The translations under genes and the position numbers were made by a program. Source: Baylisascaris procyonis (Eukaryota > Nematoda > Chromadorea > Rhabditida > Ascarididae). From it: a DNA stretch of 64,000 bases. Positions 27,443-42,600 of the stretch are shown one piece after another (the stretch's first letter is position 1; the number at the start of each line of letters is the position of its first letter). Under the pieces are notes generated by a model. The model searched no databases. It saw nothing but the letters and a program-made list of their open reading frames with translations, and had not been told where the DNA came from. The stretch lies in contig JAZARR010000197.1 in assembly GCA_037389465.1 (NCBI GenBank), positions 7,148,501-7,212,500 on the forward strand, given 5' to 3'.

Positions 27443-30400
27443 AAAATATAATATAATGAAAATTTGACGTGATGCACTAAAGTAATTTTTCATAGACATA
27501 GGACTACTGCGAAGACGGGACACAAAACGTGAGAGAAGTAGGTTTTGTAGTTATTTTTTTCCCATCAATTACCTATTATTAGCGTTGTGTCGAAGTGAAG
27601 AGCGAGTCTATTTTGCAGCGTGCGCAAGGAGTTGGCTCCATGTGCACAAATGCTTGCCCAAGATCCGAATGCTAATGTTCGAGGCTCTATAGCACAACGA
27701 CTCGGTTTTATCGCTCAATCACTTCAGTATGTTCAAGTTATTTATTTCATATTTTATTATTGTTATCCTTTGCGGTTTTTGATAAACTTTATTCTCTATT
27801 CAGAAACTTTTTTTTAGGTTTCAAAAATTATTTTTTAGGGGTTTATTTGTTGGCATTCTAAGGTTTAATTTCCTAAAATTTCAAAATGCAGCAGCATTTT
27901 TTCTACTTATTTTGTTATTCTGAAATATCGATGGCGAAGACTAGAAAGCTATCAACTGAATTTACGATATTGCGTGATATAATGCATAGAGGCATCGCTT
28001 GTTCTCATCACAATGCATCATTCCGCACATCAATGCTCCATGACTGCATTAGTTCCCTGCTTCGTGAGAAGACAGATAATAGCTGGTCGCATGGCCAGGT
28101 GATGCGGGCTGCTTCTGTCCTAGGTGAAAGGCCCACTTGTTTCATGAGTTCGGAACTCGGAATTTATTGAATTTTTAAGTATCGCTGGAGCTGTCAGCTA
28201 GCAAAAATATTAAATCCAGCTCCCCGAGCACTTCACTCCTAGGGCCAACAATGCTATTGTCTGTCGGTCACTTCCTCGAGAAGCGGTTAGGACCAAGAAT
28301 GAACGGCCTAAGGGTTGAAGGAAAGGACATGTAAACTGAACGAGGTCCTGAACAAAGTCCTCTAACTCAGTTTAAGGTGAATTTACCTGGTTGCTCACAA
28401 AGCAGCAAACAAAACAACTAAACGCGATTCTGTATTCGGCATTTTCGAACCCTTTTAATGTGCATTTAGCCTTTTTCTCATGTCCTAAATCATGAGAACG
28501 TTATATCTCTATATGTACTTGTGTAAATCTCTCTATCTCTCTGGTAGTTTAATATCTAACTATTCAAGTTAGGTCCCTCCACTAGTACCAGATAGAATCC
28601 TCCTTCTCCCTCTCCTTCGCTAGCATCTCTTCACCCCTTATCAATCTTTTACTGTTCAGTTCGTCCATTTCCAGAAAAGATATGGTCAAGTACCAGAAAT
28701 ATATAGGTAAATTTTTGTTATATGAGGCAGCACGGTCGATAGAGGCCCCAGTCCGCAGAACCGCAAAAAGTGCATATCGTATTTTCCACAAGTCTTGCCA
28801 AGTATTTGAGAGTGGACATAGTGATTGTGAAAATGCAAAAAGCTGCCAATTGGGAAGAGTGAGAGGAATTGACCGTAAAATACTTTTAAAAAATGTCACC
28901 TATTTTAGGAGTGATTACTATGGTACTATCTTACGAGTAGCAATAATTTAATCATACGTTAGCTCACAAATAGATCTGATGCAATCAATTACTTTGTGTG
29001 CTCAGGTCTCATCATTCAATTCAATATCGGCTGTCAATTATCTTACCTAATGAATTTCTAGTGAAGCTATATATCACCATTAATTTTTTTTTTTTTAAGT
29101 ATAAAATTTTAGCAATGCAAGCGATTGTGGAACGTTGCTTCTACCGTGTCTCATCGAACTCTGTAAGGACGATGATGTTGGTGTACGTGAAGCAATACTT
29201 AATACGGTCGCTATTTGTTTACCACATTTCAGTAAAGGTGAGTAGTCGACGTTTTGTGAATATTCATGGAATTTATATAGTTTGAAACTTGAATTTCAAG
29301 TTTTATATTCTTGATTGTTCTTGATGCTCTTATTTCCCATTGATTTGGGAAGTGGGGATTCTAATTTGTTGAAGCAACCATAAAGATGTGTTTGAATAGT
29401 CTTTGTGCATAGATTGCGCAAATTTAGCCCAGTGAAATGAATTGGCAGCAATTTTCCTGAGAATAGTGATTATTGATTGTTGCATTGTCTCTGCTATTAT
29501 TTTTTATGCCATTGAATTTGAATATATTTGAAAGAAAGATTGATGAACTTAAAGAATTTCCTCGATGGAAATCTATTTATAAAATTATTAATTAAAATAA
29601 TTTCGATGGGTTAATTTACTTCAAATATTTATTGATTTACTCAATTATGACGCTTCTACGGTTGTCTAAGTTGAATATTCTTTTATTAGTAGAAATTGTA
29701 ACCGTTTCCTTGTGTCTTCTATATGTTGATTTTTACGATTTAAATTCTAAGATTCTTTCATCTGAAGTTCTTTGTGGAGTTTCGCATTCGATTTGAGTGT
29801 AAGTCTTTCAATTTACATCGCGCTGTCTCAACATTCATCTGAATTCCTCCACAGTTTTAACTATTAGTGATTATTTTCATCAATTTAATCCTTGTTAATT
29901 CCTATTAATTATTATTATTAGTTATTTTAAAGCTTTCGATTAGTATCTGACTTCCGAGGTATTATTGCGTCTATGAAAATATATTGCCAGTAAAGTGGTT
30001 TCATTTTTCAAAGCGAATTATTCCTGAATAATTTTCCATCCAATGTTGCATTCGTTGTTTGCGATTTTTTTTCTACTTCAAAGCACTAAGGCAAAGATTG
30101 CTGCTCATTCAGGTTCATTATTGGCTATAATTGTATTCCTTTTTTTCTCATTTATTCAGAAAAAAAAACCCTTTCGGCGAATAAAATTTTACTGAAATTA
30201 AATAATTTTTCAAAGTATTTTAATCGATTGTCCAAAAAAAAGTTTGAATTTATTATTGCCAATTCCAATTTCATCATCAAATTTTCTAACCGAAAATTTC
30301 TAAAAGATATTTTATTATAAAATTCGATCTCATTCATTAAATAGGTATTATCATTATTTGATGTTTAAGAAGGCGGCGACGAATAGTTAAGAATTACTAA

Positions 30401-33400
30401 TGTGTAAAAAATATATAAATTTAAATATTAATAATCAACAATATTTAATAAAATATTAAATAAAACCACATTATGATTGTCAAGATTTGGTGGATTAGCA
30501 AATATCAGAACGTTTATTCGCCGACTTTAAAATAAGCTATTCTGCAATCGAAAAAAAAAATACACAATCAGAAAGTCCTTTTGATCATATTTCATCGTAA
30601 TGTGAAATAAAGTGGAATTGGCCGGAAATAAATATAGTGTAACATTTGTGACAAAATGAAATTTATACGGATATATGTTCTATTCATCGTTTTTTTCGCT
30701 CATTTTGAAAAAAAAAAAGATCCATTGGAATCAATAACGAAAAAACGTTTAAATTCTACTCATAAATCATCTTATTGATTTTCTATAAGGTTATTTAAAT
30801 AAAAAAGCGTTTGTGGTTCTTACAGGTTTCAACACTTCAAATCTCTAAATCTGCTAACGCAAACTTGGAGGTATAGAAAAAACTAAAAATAAATTCGGCC
30901 GTCATATACAAATTCTCTTCATATATATTAGATATATAAAGTTTGTCTTTACCCAAATTTCTTCGAGTTGTTTTTTTTTTAATATAATAATAATAGATTT
31001 ATGCAGTGGTTACATCCATAAATGAGCTCAACAATTCCCAGTAGCCATCCTAACTGACTACTGGTAAAAGGGTGGGGGGGGGGGGGGAAGCGCGGCAGGT
31101 ATACAGAAAAAAATTTTTTCAGTTGTTCTATCCTTCCTCTTCTCTTGACTATTTTTCTTGAATGAATGCAAACTTAGGCTGAAATCTGTTTGAAAAATGT
31201 GATCCACAGTTCTAATTGATGAATGTCGCGAAGGGAAAAATTCATCGATGCTTGTATCAGTAGAAAGTACCAATGTTTGTAATGGTGATGTGCTTTATGC
31301 CAATCTAAAGTACTAGCGAGTATCGGTTAGGTATGTTGTATATATTCGATCATGGTAATATATTGCTTAAAATATGCAAAAAATAGAAGAAATACTAACT
31401 ATTCCTTCGGCCATTAATTTCTTTCACTATTTTCATGCTTCAAAAATTCAATTTTTAGCATCTTGTTGATTTTATATAAAAAAATTATACAATATTGTCA
31501 GTCGACGTTGAAATCTATTCCTCTGCAACTTTACTACCGTTGTTTTGTGCCTCAAGGCTTTTCCTTATCAGAAATCAGCATTCAAACTATGCCGTAAACG
31601 AGTAGATCAATACATAAATATAATGCATTAAGTTAACTTAAATATTTTTGAAGCAATGATTCATACGCATTCTTATTTCAATTTGAGGCGTAATATTGGC
31701 AAAGAAAATATCCTTAGCCTGCTTCTTTTTCCTAACATCAGCAGACAGAATCATAGCGCATCTAACATCGGAGACCCAAAATCAGGCCACTATTGGCTTC
31801 TTTTTTTTCAAGAAAAAAAAATTTTTTTTGAATGTTATTGTGTATTATCAGCAAAATTATCCAAATATATGACAGATTTTTCTTCTGTTTTTTTTTCTGT
31901 TTTCTTTCCACCTCGTTTAATGTCATTTTTCTTCAAATTGACATCTGTTTTTTTCTTCTCTTTCACTCTCTTAAAGCAATTTTCGAGTGGTTGACGCATA
32001 TTTGCCTTTTTTATGCTTCATTTAGACGATCGTACAATTGGTCATAAAAACAAGAATACATACAATAAATGGAAAAATGTACTAGAGGAGATGGCGCGAT
32101 TGGAGGTTTTATATTCCGTTCGACGAGCCGAATATTTTTATGAACTGCAAGCAAATAAGAAAAAATATGTAAAAAATATGTAATATTTAAATAACGCAGT
32201 TGTTGGTATAAATTTTATATAAAATATGTTTTTTTTTCTTTGCCCCGTCTTGGATAGAAATCAGACCGATTGAAAAACGCTCGGATAACTTCTGCTGACT
32301 ATAACTGTTTTCAGAGAATATAGGCCAATATAAATGTGGCTATGAGAGGTTAACATATATTGATGAGAGGTGTAAGAGATTGCAATATTCAACAAATTTC
32401 CTTAGCCTTACATTCGATACGTTGATAACTGAATTGCAGAACAAGTGGACTCATGCGCAAATGCAAATTGCAATGTTTTCACAAATGCAAACCGCAATAT
32501 TTTCGTAAATACAATTTTGCAAATGTATAGAAGTATTCATTGCATAAGTTTTCATAGAACGAATGAAGAATACTCGAAATCGAGATCTCTTTGCGAATTT
32601 TGAAGTCGGAGATGTAACTTTGGGATGTAGTAATATAATTAGAGGTGCTGTTTATTCCGTACCTTTTGCATGGATTATTGAAACCAAACAAAGTAAAGTA
32701 TATACATCTTTGACTGGCTAACAACCTGCCGCTGCAATTTGGCAGTCTTTGAGACGCTCCGTAATACTTGTCTATTAGGGGTTAGCAGTTTTTAGCAGTT
32801 TACCTATGTTTTAATATGAGTATAAGTAATTAACATTTAATGTATTATAACATGGTAATCAACCTGCCGAAATAGATAATATTTGTGAATTACAAAAATT
32901 GATGTCTATAATTTTTTAGAAAGTAGCAAAAGTGCAATCATTCCACTATTGAAAAAATCAACAGAACAAGCAATCTTTCTACAAGATGAAACTTTGAGCG
33001 TTGTCGCTAAAAATCTCGGGCAATGGATCCACAATCTTAAGGTGAGCGTTAAATTGTTACTATTTTTGTTGAAATATCTAAAAGTTACTTAATTATTGAC
33101 TATTTTAGCGATAGATTAATTACTGCTACGTGAGCGATAGAATGAGGTAAATGCGTGCAATAAGAATCGTTCCTAGAGTCTAATTTGCATAAAGACTTTC
33201 ACTGCTGAAAAAGTAGAGCGAAATTATGGACGAAAAATATTTTTTTAAAGTGGAAAGGTCAAAAATTGTGTCTTGTCAACTTCCTTATCATCAATTATTC
33301 GTATTCATATAAGGTGAATGTGGAAATAAATCAGGAAAGAGCTGTAAATGAAAGCGAAAATTTTTGTAAATGAAAGTAAAAATTTTTTCATTTGGGTAAG

Positions 33401-36400
33401 AAAATGTTCTTTGTAATAATTCTGAAAAGAAGCGTCATAGTGAAACACTACATGATGAATGAAGCTAATTTTCTTACGAGTCACATGAAATTTCAAAATG
33501 AAGTATGTGACATTTTGCCAATGATGTATAGCCACCTCTATGCAGTCAGCCTGTTTGATACTCTTTTATCTTCTCATTTCTATCAATGAGAAAATAGGAA
33601 GACTGCAATTTGCAATGGGAAATGGATATAGCTAGTTTCGACTTCTCATCGTCTATTCCTTCCCTCTTCTTTTCATCCCTACCGTACAGTTTTTTTTTCT
33701 ACAATATATCTAACAATTAAACTAATAAAATATAATGCATTAGTATAATTGTCTATCAAACCTAACGATTCCCTTAAATTCTCTCAGAAAGTGTAAATAT
33801 TTCATTCCAATTTTTTCACTCTTGTTTTTATGAATCAAGAATTGTTCATTAAATAAACTATTCTATTTGAGGATACTATGAGTGTAAGCGATCGTAAATG
33901 GTTTCTCGATATGTTCGTTCGGATAACAAATCTCGCACAGAATTCCTCTACAACGAGCAACAATGACAACTCGAATTCGATAAACACTTTAGCACGGAGA
34001 ATGTGCGCTTACAATTTTCCGGTGAGTTTTTGAAGCTTTTTTTTAATAATTTTATAATATTTAAAATACCATCCTAATATTAATATCAACCTTTTTTGAA
34101 ATTCTTAGAGGGTCTTCCTTCAGTCTTACTAGAATTAGAGAAAGGGAAAGGAGGGACAAACTTTACAAATTTTTAAAAAATTTTAATGAAAGAAAGCGTA
34201 CCTCTCTCTTTGGATGGTGGTAGTTTTTAATAGATCCAGTTTCCTTTTATTAGAATATTTTTGGCCTTGTTGAACGGGTTATTTTCACTTGAAAATTTCG
34301 TTCTCCTTGCTAAATGAAACTGCTCCGTGATAGCCTGAAAGTAGCTATAAAAAATTAGGCTTGGCTGCAAATTCTTACCATTTTTAAACCATTTTTCCTC
34401 TCCAGCAGTTTTTATAATAATATTGTCTTTTCATAAAAACTCAACAACATAATAAGTAGTAATGTTTTGGTTAATAGTTGCACTTCAGTATGTCTTAGAT
34501 TCACGCATGACTCACAATTAAGATTTATATACATTCTCGATTGCAGTCTTCAAGAACCTATGATTCAACCCAATAGATTTCAATCGATCTGGATGTTGTC
34601 CGATGATGAAAACTCACGTCCGGCGACATTGAGTTTCCTATTGCTTTTAAACAATTTCGCAATTCTTTCTGTAATATTCTGACGAAGTTATATGTGAATT
34701 TTTTGAATATACAAAGGTAGAAAAGATAAAAAATGTACTGCATTCTAAATGAAGCTAGCTTATTGTTGCCCAAGCTGGTGGGTAATTGCCGCAAATGAAA
34801 CGTAAACATCTATGTGGGTTTACTCGTTGATTGGCTAAACAGTCTTCGTCTTTCAGTGCATTGTATTGGTTTACGGCGAAGAGTGCTTCATTGATCGATT
34901 ATTGCCCATATTTGAGGGATTCTGCTCGGATCCGGATGAAGAAATACGCTGTGCAACCGCTGCCGGCTTTCATGAGGTTTGCAAAATATTTGAGGCTACA
35001 GAGAAAATCCTTCAAAAAAATTTTTCTACAAATCCGCATTATTTTCATACATTTTTGCATAAATATTTGTTCGGCGTAAATTTGCATATGATGGTGCTAT
35101 GCATTTATGCATTTGGTTATATGGTCTGCATGTTTGATAGTTTTATCGTGGCCATTGCTGAATTTATACCAAAAAAAGGTGATGGATATGATATATAGCA
35201 CGGAATGACCCTTCTTCATATCATATATCAAACTGTGAAAGAAGTTGTAGATATTTGAAAGGATCAAAAAAGTTTTCCTGTTACTTACATATTATGGAGA
35301 TGCAAATTCATTCAGTTTATTAAATTGTAGATATCATTATTGAACACTGAAATAATAGCTTTATTTCGTTATACTACTAACGTATATAGTTTAACGTTTA
35401 TTAAGGGAAACGGGAAGTTAAAAATTAGAAGATGAGAGGTTGAAGCGAAGATTAAACGTAAAAATGAGGTAACGGTAATATAAAAATGTTTTGAGTGTTA
35501 GCATTTGAATAGAAATCCCTATGAGCGTTTGAAAGTGAGAGAAGAGATAAGCAAATTTGATTTTTACTTGTAAATTAAAACATCTGCAGTTAAATTTGAA
35601 ACAATTTCTATCGTAATTTATCTGAATTCGTTTCGGAGCCCATTGCTTTCATTTTCTTTAGAGTCATACCTTCAGGTAAGTACCGCTTTACTTTACGGAG
35701 GGTTTGGGGGAGGGAGGGGGTGCCGACTCCCACATATAGCGTTTTGTGAATTGATGGTTACCGTCAAGTTACACTTTCATTTAGTGCGGAGCGCTCAACT
35801 TTATTACGGAGTAGGATGCGGCTAATTAACTCACCCATTAAACAGGTGTATTTTTACTGAATGCTTCAATCTTATCTTGTGTAAAATTCATATCTTCAAG
35901 TAATCGCTTTGTTGGAAAATGTTGTTGCGGTTTATAAATAATCGTTTCCTAAATGTGGTCGAGTTTTTTGATGATAGTTTTACATCTTCAATAATCGAAT
36001 CTATAGATAAACAATTTCGGAATCTTTGAACTGCGTTAATTTGCCTCAATTTGCAATAGATTTTTTTAAAAAGAGCTCCTGAGGTGTTCAATTATTTTAA
36101 AAAAATATTCTTGTCCTCGCTCTCGAGATTGGCCTGTTTAAATGAAATAAAATTTGTGATTGCAAAGAATTGGATTAATGAAGTAATTGGGATGGGTACG
36201 ACTATCGTTGTGCAAGAAAATTGCTTGCATAAAATGGAGAACGAATAGTAGCAAATTGATAGGCTTGGTAGAGGCGATAAGAAATTCTCTATGATGAAGA
36301 ATGTCAGCAATTAGTCGATGCAAACCGGAATGCGTAAAATTTACCATTAATGGAAAATTTGTTGGGATGGGTGCGGCCATGCTGGGATCTTTCAATGCAT

Positions 36401-36423
36401 ATCTAGCGAATTCGTTTGATGAA

Positions 36424-36513
<90 letters not shown>

Positions 36514-36521
36514 TCACAACA

Positions 36522-36574
<53 letters not shown>

Positions 36575-36597
36575 TATGTATATATACAGTGTTGTGA

Positions 36598-36642
<45 letters not shown>

Positions 36643-39600
36643 AATGTGTATTCACTGCCTCCTTCAATTGCAACTGCTGATACCGTATCTACAGGTGGTG
36701 AATCTAGTGCCGAATGAGCCTGCATTAATTCCTCCATTCATCGAGTTAATCCGTGGCGGTGCAGCCGAAGTTGTGGCGCATTTGACCGGCAATCTTGATC
36801 GCATATTGCCACCTCTTTATAAGTGTGCAAGCGATCCATCCGTAGGTCCTGTAAGTTTTCATTTAATATCTCCAATGCTGCTCAAACCTACGTTCTAAAT
36901 ATGATTGATTCGATTTATGCGATATTCATGTAAATCTTTTATTGTTTAATCTATTTTATTTGAATTTCTTTTAGTTCTCCTCTAGTTCTATTTTCTTCTA
37001 CTATCCTTTCGCTTTCTATTTCATGATGTATATTTATGTTCATGGCTCATCTTCACAAGCACTCTACCTTAGTTACCTTTATTTTCCATTTTTTGAGGAA
37101 GAAATTCTCTCTGCACAATTAGTATATTCCAAAATGGAAATATTTAGTCATTACTAGGTAAATGGTTTTAGAGGCATTTAAGGAGCACTTTGATCGACTA
37201 TGGTCAATTTGTGTAATGGAGCACATCTCAGGATGAGCAAAAAACAAATTGAATCCTGAAACAAATATGCGGTGCATTTCATTTAAAAGCACCACTACAG
37301 TGGAACTATGATTTGTTCTGGGTAAATTTCTAGGATAAGAATGCTATTAAGGCATATTTCTGGTATTTTCAGCGGTAATAAGGCATATTTCTGGTATTTT
37401 CAGCGGTAATAAGATAAATTCTAGGTCTTTCCAGTGGTCTTAAAATAAATTTTTTGCATTGGTATTAAGGTAAATTTCTAGCATTTTCAGCGAATCAGTC
37501 GAGTGCAATTGGATCGTATTCTAATCGGCTGTAATCGTTTAATTAGAGGAACAGGTTCATGGCGTGCTCATCATTCATATTTAACGAATATTGCTGTTAT
37601 TCGTAAATTAATCCCAATAAAGGATCTTTTTATTAGTTTTGTTCCAATGCTCAAACAAGAAGTGCTCACTGCTGTAAGTTGAATTTTTTTGAAATCCATT
37701 TTTATTTTTTCTATTTTTTTTCAAATTTGCAAAAACGGTAAAATATATGTTCGCTATTCAATAATTCGAACCTGCAAACCTTACAAATTTTGATATTGGC
37801 TTACTTATAAAATGTTGCAGTTTCCAGCCCTACATATTACGCAGTCTATTTCGGGACTTAATTTTAGTAAGTATAAAAACTTTATGAATTCATTTGCTAT
37901 TCTATTTAAACAATAAGTTTTATCAATAATAATGATTTTTACAATTCTTCGAGTTTACAAAGTTAAGGCAATCGAAAATCTAACATATCTAATAGAGGAT
38001 GACATCAGAAATGGTTTTCTTCCAAATGAATTTTTATTAAGTCTTCAATATGCCAAAAAATATATCAATCCGATGTAATCCATTTGCATTGTTCGATGAA
38101 TCGAATTATAAAAAGAATATTCAGTAATACTCATCAATTAAAACATTTTCACATATTTATTATTTCTCATCGCTATTGACGTTTCTATTGTTTTGATTAT
38201 AGATTTAATTGCAATTGGTCATTGTATTTATTTATTTTTAATATAAATCAAAACTTATACAAATTCTTCAACATATTTCAATTGAAGATTTTCGATCAAT
38301 GGTTCACCTAGCTATTCACTTTATTAAAAAAATACATTAGTATATCAGATGAGTTGGCACAATATGCGCTTTTACATTCCGCTCATCTGTTCATTCATCT
38401 TTGTTACTTTACTAGGAATTAATGGAATGTGTGAAGTAATTGGTTCACATTTTAAATAATCCGATCATCTATATAAATCCTCCATATAAGAAAACCTTTT
38501 GAAAACTATAATTCATTAAGTCAATTTGAAAGATTATATAGAAATTTTGTAAGATGTACTGTACGCATTAAGGTGCATAACCGTGGCTTCAGTGGCTCGC
38601 GAGTTCACTCCCGAGTTCAAACTATTAGACAGACACATATAACGCATAGATACGGCTCCGTTATTATATGCTGTGCAAATTCAAATCTATGAAAGTAGAC
38701 GAGAGCGTATTCGAACATCGAATTTGAGCTTCTGCTATTAACTGTCGTTTTTACCCACTGCTCAATTGTCTCATATGCAAATATGAGGGGAATAAAATTT
38801 TGATAGAGAAAAGGACAAGGGGGCAGATTTTGCTAGTTTTGCTGGTTTAATATGTGATCTAATCATTTTCTTTTAATATTATATAATAAAAATGTGGTCT
38901 ATTTTTCGCAACAATTTTTGAATAATATTTGATGTTTTCTTCCAAAAGGGGATAATTTCGAACACATGACGGTTGAATTTCACCTCTTTCAAACAAATAA
39001 TCTGAAAAATTACAAGGAATTCAAATATTTGATGAAATATTCGCTTCGAAAATTCACTTACTTCCTATTTAATTAGCTGATCTGTTTTTTTTTGTGTTAT
39101 ATTTCATCTCACCTATAACTTATAAATGAGATATAAAAATTCTGTCTCTATATTAATCAAATGATTTCCCAGAGGGCTATCCCATGTCGAGTGGCTGCCT
39201 CGTTGACTTTACTTTTATTTATGCGCGAAAATGGTGACAAATCGGAACGCCAAGTTATCATCGACTTTTTTGTCCATTGTAAGTTTCCTTAAAAAACATT
39301 TCCGTCTGTCGAAATTATTTTTTTGCGTCGTAAAACTGATAAAATTTCCTCCGTTCAATTATAAAAAGTCTGAAATTTTTATTGTACTCTCCGATATTTC
39401 CTATTGAAATTACATAGGTTCTAATTCATCTGATTTGGATGCCAGTTCGAGTATTTCACCATCATGAACGAAATATTAAGAATAGAGATAGTTTCTTTCT
39501 TTTGTGCATTCGAAACTCATTTAAGAATAAAATCGAAAAATGAAGTATAATAGTTTATTCAACTGTTTCTTCTACATATTGGTCAATTGGGATTACGTTC

Positions 39601-42600
39601 ATAGTTTTTCATGCCATTCACAAATAGAGTCAATTTGCATGCATATATGTATCTATATTTTTTTCAGCGAAAAGAAGCATCTCAAATTTGTCTTCGAATA
39701 CTCCACTCGTGAAAGTTCTTGACCACTGAAGTTCAAGACATTTTTGGAGATATAAGCCCAGTTGAGAGCTGCTACGCTTTCTAGCATTTATAGAAATTTG
39801 CATAATTTGGATTTGCATAATTTGGGAAAAGATTTAAAACGAATGAAAATACGAAATTCGCCAAGCCATCTAATCGTATAAATTGATGAATTTTTTTTTC
39901 TTTGCAGCAGTGGCAAAACATCGAAGTTGCCATCGACGACGATTATATCTCGACATAATTCCCTTAATAATGGCTAATTTTAGTCGTTCATTCTTTCATT
40001 CGAATTTCCTCGAAACTGCTCTCAAAATGGCAAGTGATGGTGTATCGAATATTCGGTTAGTTTTACACTCAACCATATTTTCTTCGAAAAAAAAGCTTTC
40101 AATTCTTATAGTAAGAGAAAACTGAAAGATTCTCATTTGTAACTTCCGAAAATTCCGAAAATTTTTATAGATGGATTGAAATGAATTCGTTCTGAAAATG
40201 AAGCCAGAGATGATAAAATCTTTCAAGAAATTCAATTTTTTTCCGAATATAACGAAATGAAAACCCAATAAAGAAATGAAGCGAATTTATTTCTTTCGTA
40301 AAAATGCTAATATTTTCTGGCAACTGTTCGAAGTTACACCACCTTAATTGAGATTTAATTATAAGAAGAAGTTTTAAAAACTAATTGAAATAACTGTAGT
40401 CAAACGATAACATCAATGTCTTATGACTGCCTTGATTTGGGAGTTCTGATCTCTCGTAGATTAGTTTTGCACAGAGATAATCGTTGTACACACGAGGTAT
40501 AAGCCACTTCATTACTTCAATTGGTAAACAGTATAGATGCGAGCTCATTAGTAGTAATAATGATTATTGTTTTAGGTTACAATTATGTCATCTTCTACCA
40601 AAAATAAAAGGGAATTTAATATTGCCTGACGATGAAGCTATCCTGCAGCAATTGGAGAGAATCGTTCGAGAGATGCTTACTAAAGAGCAGAATTCCTTCT
40701 CAAGGCAACTCATTCAAACGGTTTCTTCATTTAAAATTCCTCTTCACTATTTCAACAGATTAACGTTTAACCCTAATAAATTCTCCATTCATTTACCAGT
40801 CCACTATATTCCTCCTCAATCCTCCACTCATTGAGGGGAAGGATGTTGAAGCCTCCTTAGCAAAAAAAAAAGCTGAAATTAGAGGGAAGAAATGTAAACC
40901 CAATTTTATGCATGATTTCCTATTTCTGACCTCTTTGTCACGTTGAAGTGTATAGCGCATGCTTTCACTGTGTAGACCTCCTCTCTATGTAGTCATAATC
41001 TACGCTATATATACCTACAGTTAGTGCAACATTTATAAAGCATAGACTGTTGCCTTCTCCAACATTTATTTTTCTGCATAAATAGAAATTTAGTCTCTGA
41101 CGCACTGACCGGATAGAGGAGGGACGGGTCGAGGCATTGGAATTATCTTTTTGGTTCCTGGCTAGGAAGCGAACTTCCAAGGTTTCAGCAGCATTTTTTC
41201 CAGGAATTCATGCTTTTTAACCGGAAATTGCGAAGAACTAACATTTGCCGGTGATGTTTTTTTCGATTTTTTCCAGGGTTTTTCGAGTTTCCGTTCACCC
41301 TCCTTCCGTTCGCATCTATCGAATCTGAGAACTACAACTCTCATTTCACCATACCAAAATCTAGAATACGCAGATGTTTGTGTCTGATAAGTAAAAGCAC
41401 TACTGCGTACCATTTTTAATGTTATAAATTGGTATTTATTCGCCGGGTTCTTTGAGAAATATTTAATCCATTTGGGTTCGACATTACAAGCGATTTGAAA
41501 AGGTAGGAGATGAGGTGTAAGCACATCCACAAGGGTTTATGCTGTATGATTTTCAACCAATATTCCTATTGATAAAGACTACTGGTGCAAGTTTAGTTTT
41601 TTGAATGAATGATGCCTTTGCAGTATGCATGTGAGTTATCAAGGGCGGAAACAAAGGTAAAAGCCGATAAGATGGATGAGGCAAAATTGAAGGAAGAGAA
41701 GGAATTATGGGAACGAACATCCGACGAGGAAAATAATAACGAACAGAAGGCAAAAGAGGATGTAAAAGAAGAGCGCACAAGGCCTTTGAAAGAGAACACT
41801 TCAAAGAAACCACCTGTGGGGTATGTTAATGAACTCACATTCCTTAATAGAGAGAAGTGAGATTTTTTCTTCAGATTTTCATCAAATATTCCCATCATGA
41901 AGTATGCTGATTATTTATAATAATTCTCAAACTAACAAAATTGTATTATAAATTAAACTCATGAAAGAAGGCATTGAAACATCAAATATGGTTTCTCGAT
42001 CTAACACAATATCAATCTGTTCGGTGAATGGTGAAATTAATTTAGGAAAGCAAGGCTTCTGAGTTGTTTCTAATACAAAATTCGGAAAGAGAAGATGGCC
42101 GGGAATTCAACATCTGTAGGTGACCATATGGAAATTGCTTTCGAAAAATACAAGTGTTATTTAATTGATAGGTATAATAGGTGAATTGAGAAATTTAATT
42201 CAACACAAATAATTGTAATTTTAAGTTAAAAAGAGCCTTAGCATGCCAATATGAAAAATATAGATGTAAAAGATTTTATGTGGGTTTTATGTGGATTTTA
42301 TATGGACAGCAAACTCTATTAGTAAGAAAACAATGCTTTTGATGTTGGTTTAAATCAGTTTTGATACTTATTGGAGCACAGAAAATTGGCTAAAATATCC
42401 TGATTATATAGAATATCGAAGCATCCTGATTGCAGCGTCAGCAACAAAGCGGAAACCAGTCCATGGCGAATGAGAACACCTCAACAGAAAACTGCGATCG
42501 TACGTCCACAACCACATGTGGTGGTACGTAGCCCTAGCCCAATGCCACGACCGCTCGCTGATGATCGCAAATCAAAATTACCCCTTGTGAATGGTTCACA

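Larger units (their letters stand above)
23622..27618 (+). other. Gene 1 intron 6 (4.0 kb)
   Basis: No exon recognised. Contains a tRNA-like stretch (25131-25208, - strand), a 22-base near-palindrome (27174-27195), a (TA)n array (27376-27438) and two less AT-rich islands near 24600-24850 and 26130-26560 that may be old repeats. Confidence 0.55.

Noticed and set aside
28582..28951. Overlapping 105-codon (-) and 89-codon (+) frames in intron 7
   Set aside because: No recognisable domain, no splice context, and the two frames shadow each other.
32028..32180. Open stretch after TTTAG starting ACGATCG, in frame with gene 1 exon 8
   Set aside because: It has no good donor in a usable phase, and joining exon 8 directly to 32920 gives a gap-free match to PPP4R4.
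36138..36737. Long frames of alternating Tyr-Ile on both strands
   Set aside because: They are translations of (TA)n arrays, which are open in several frames. The same applies at 12952-13236, 13821-14097 and 27320-27523.
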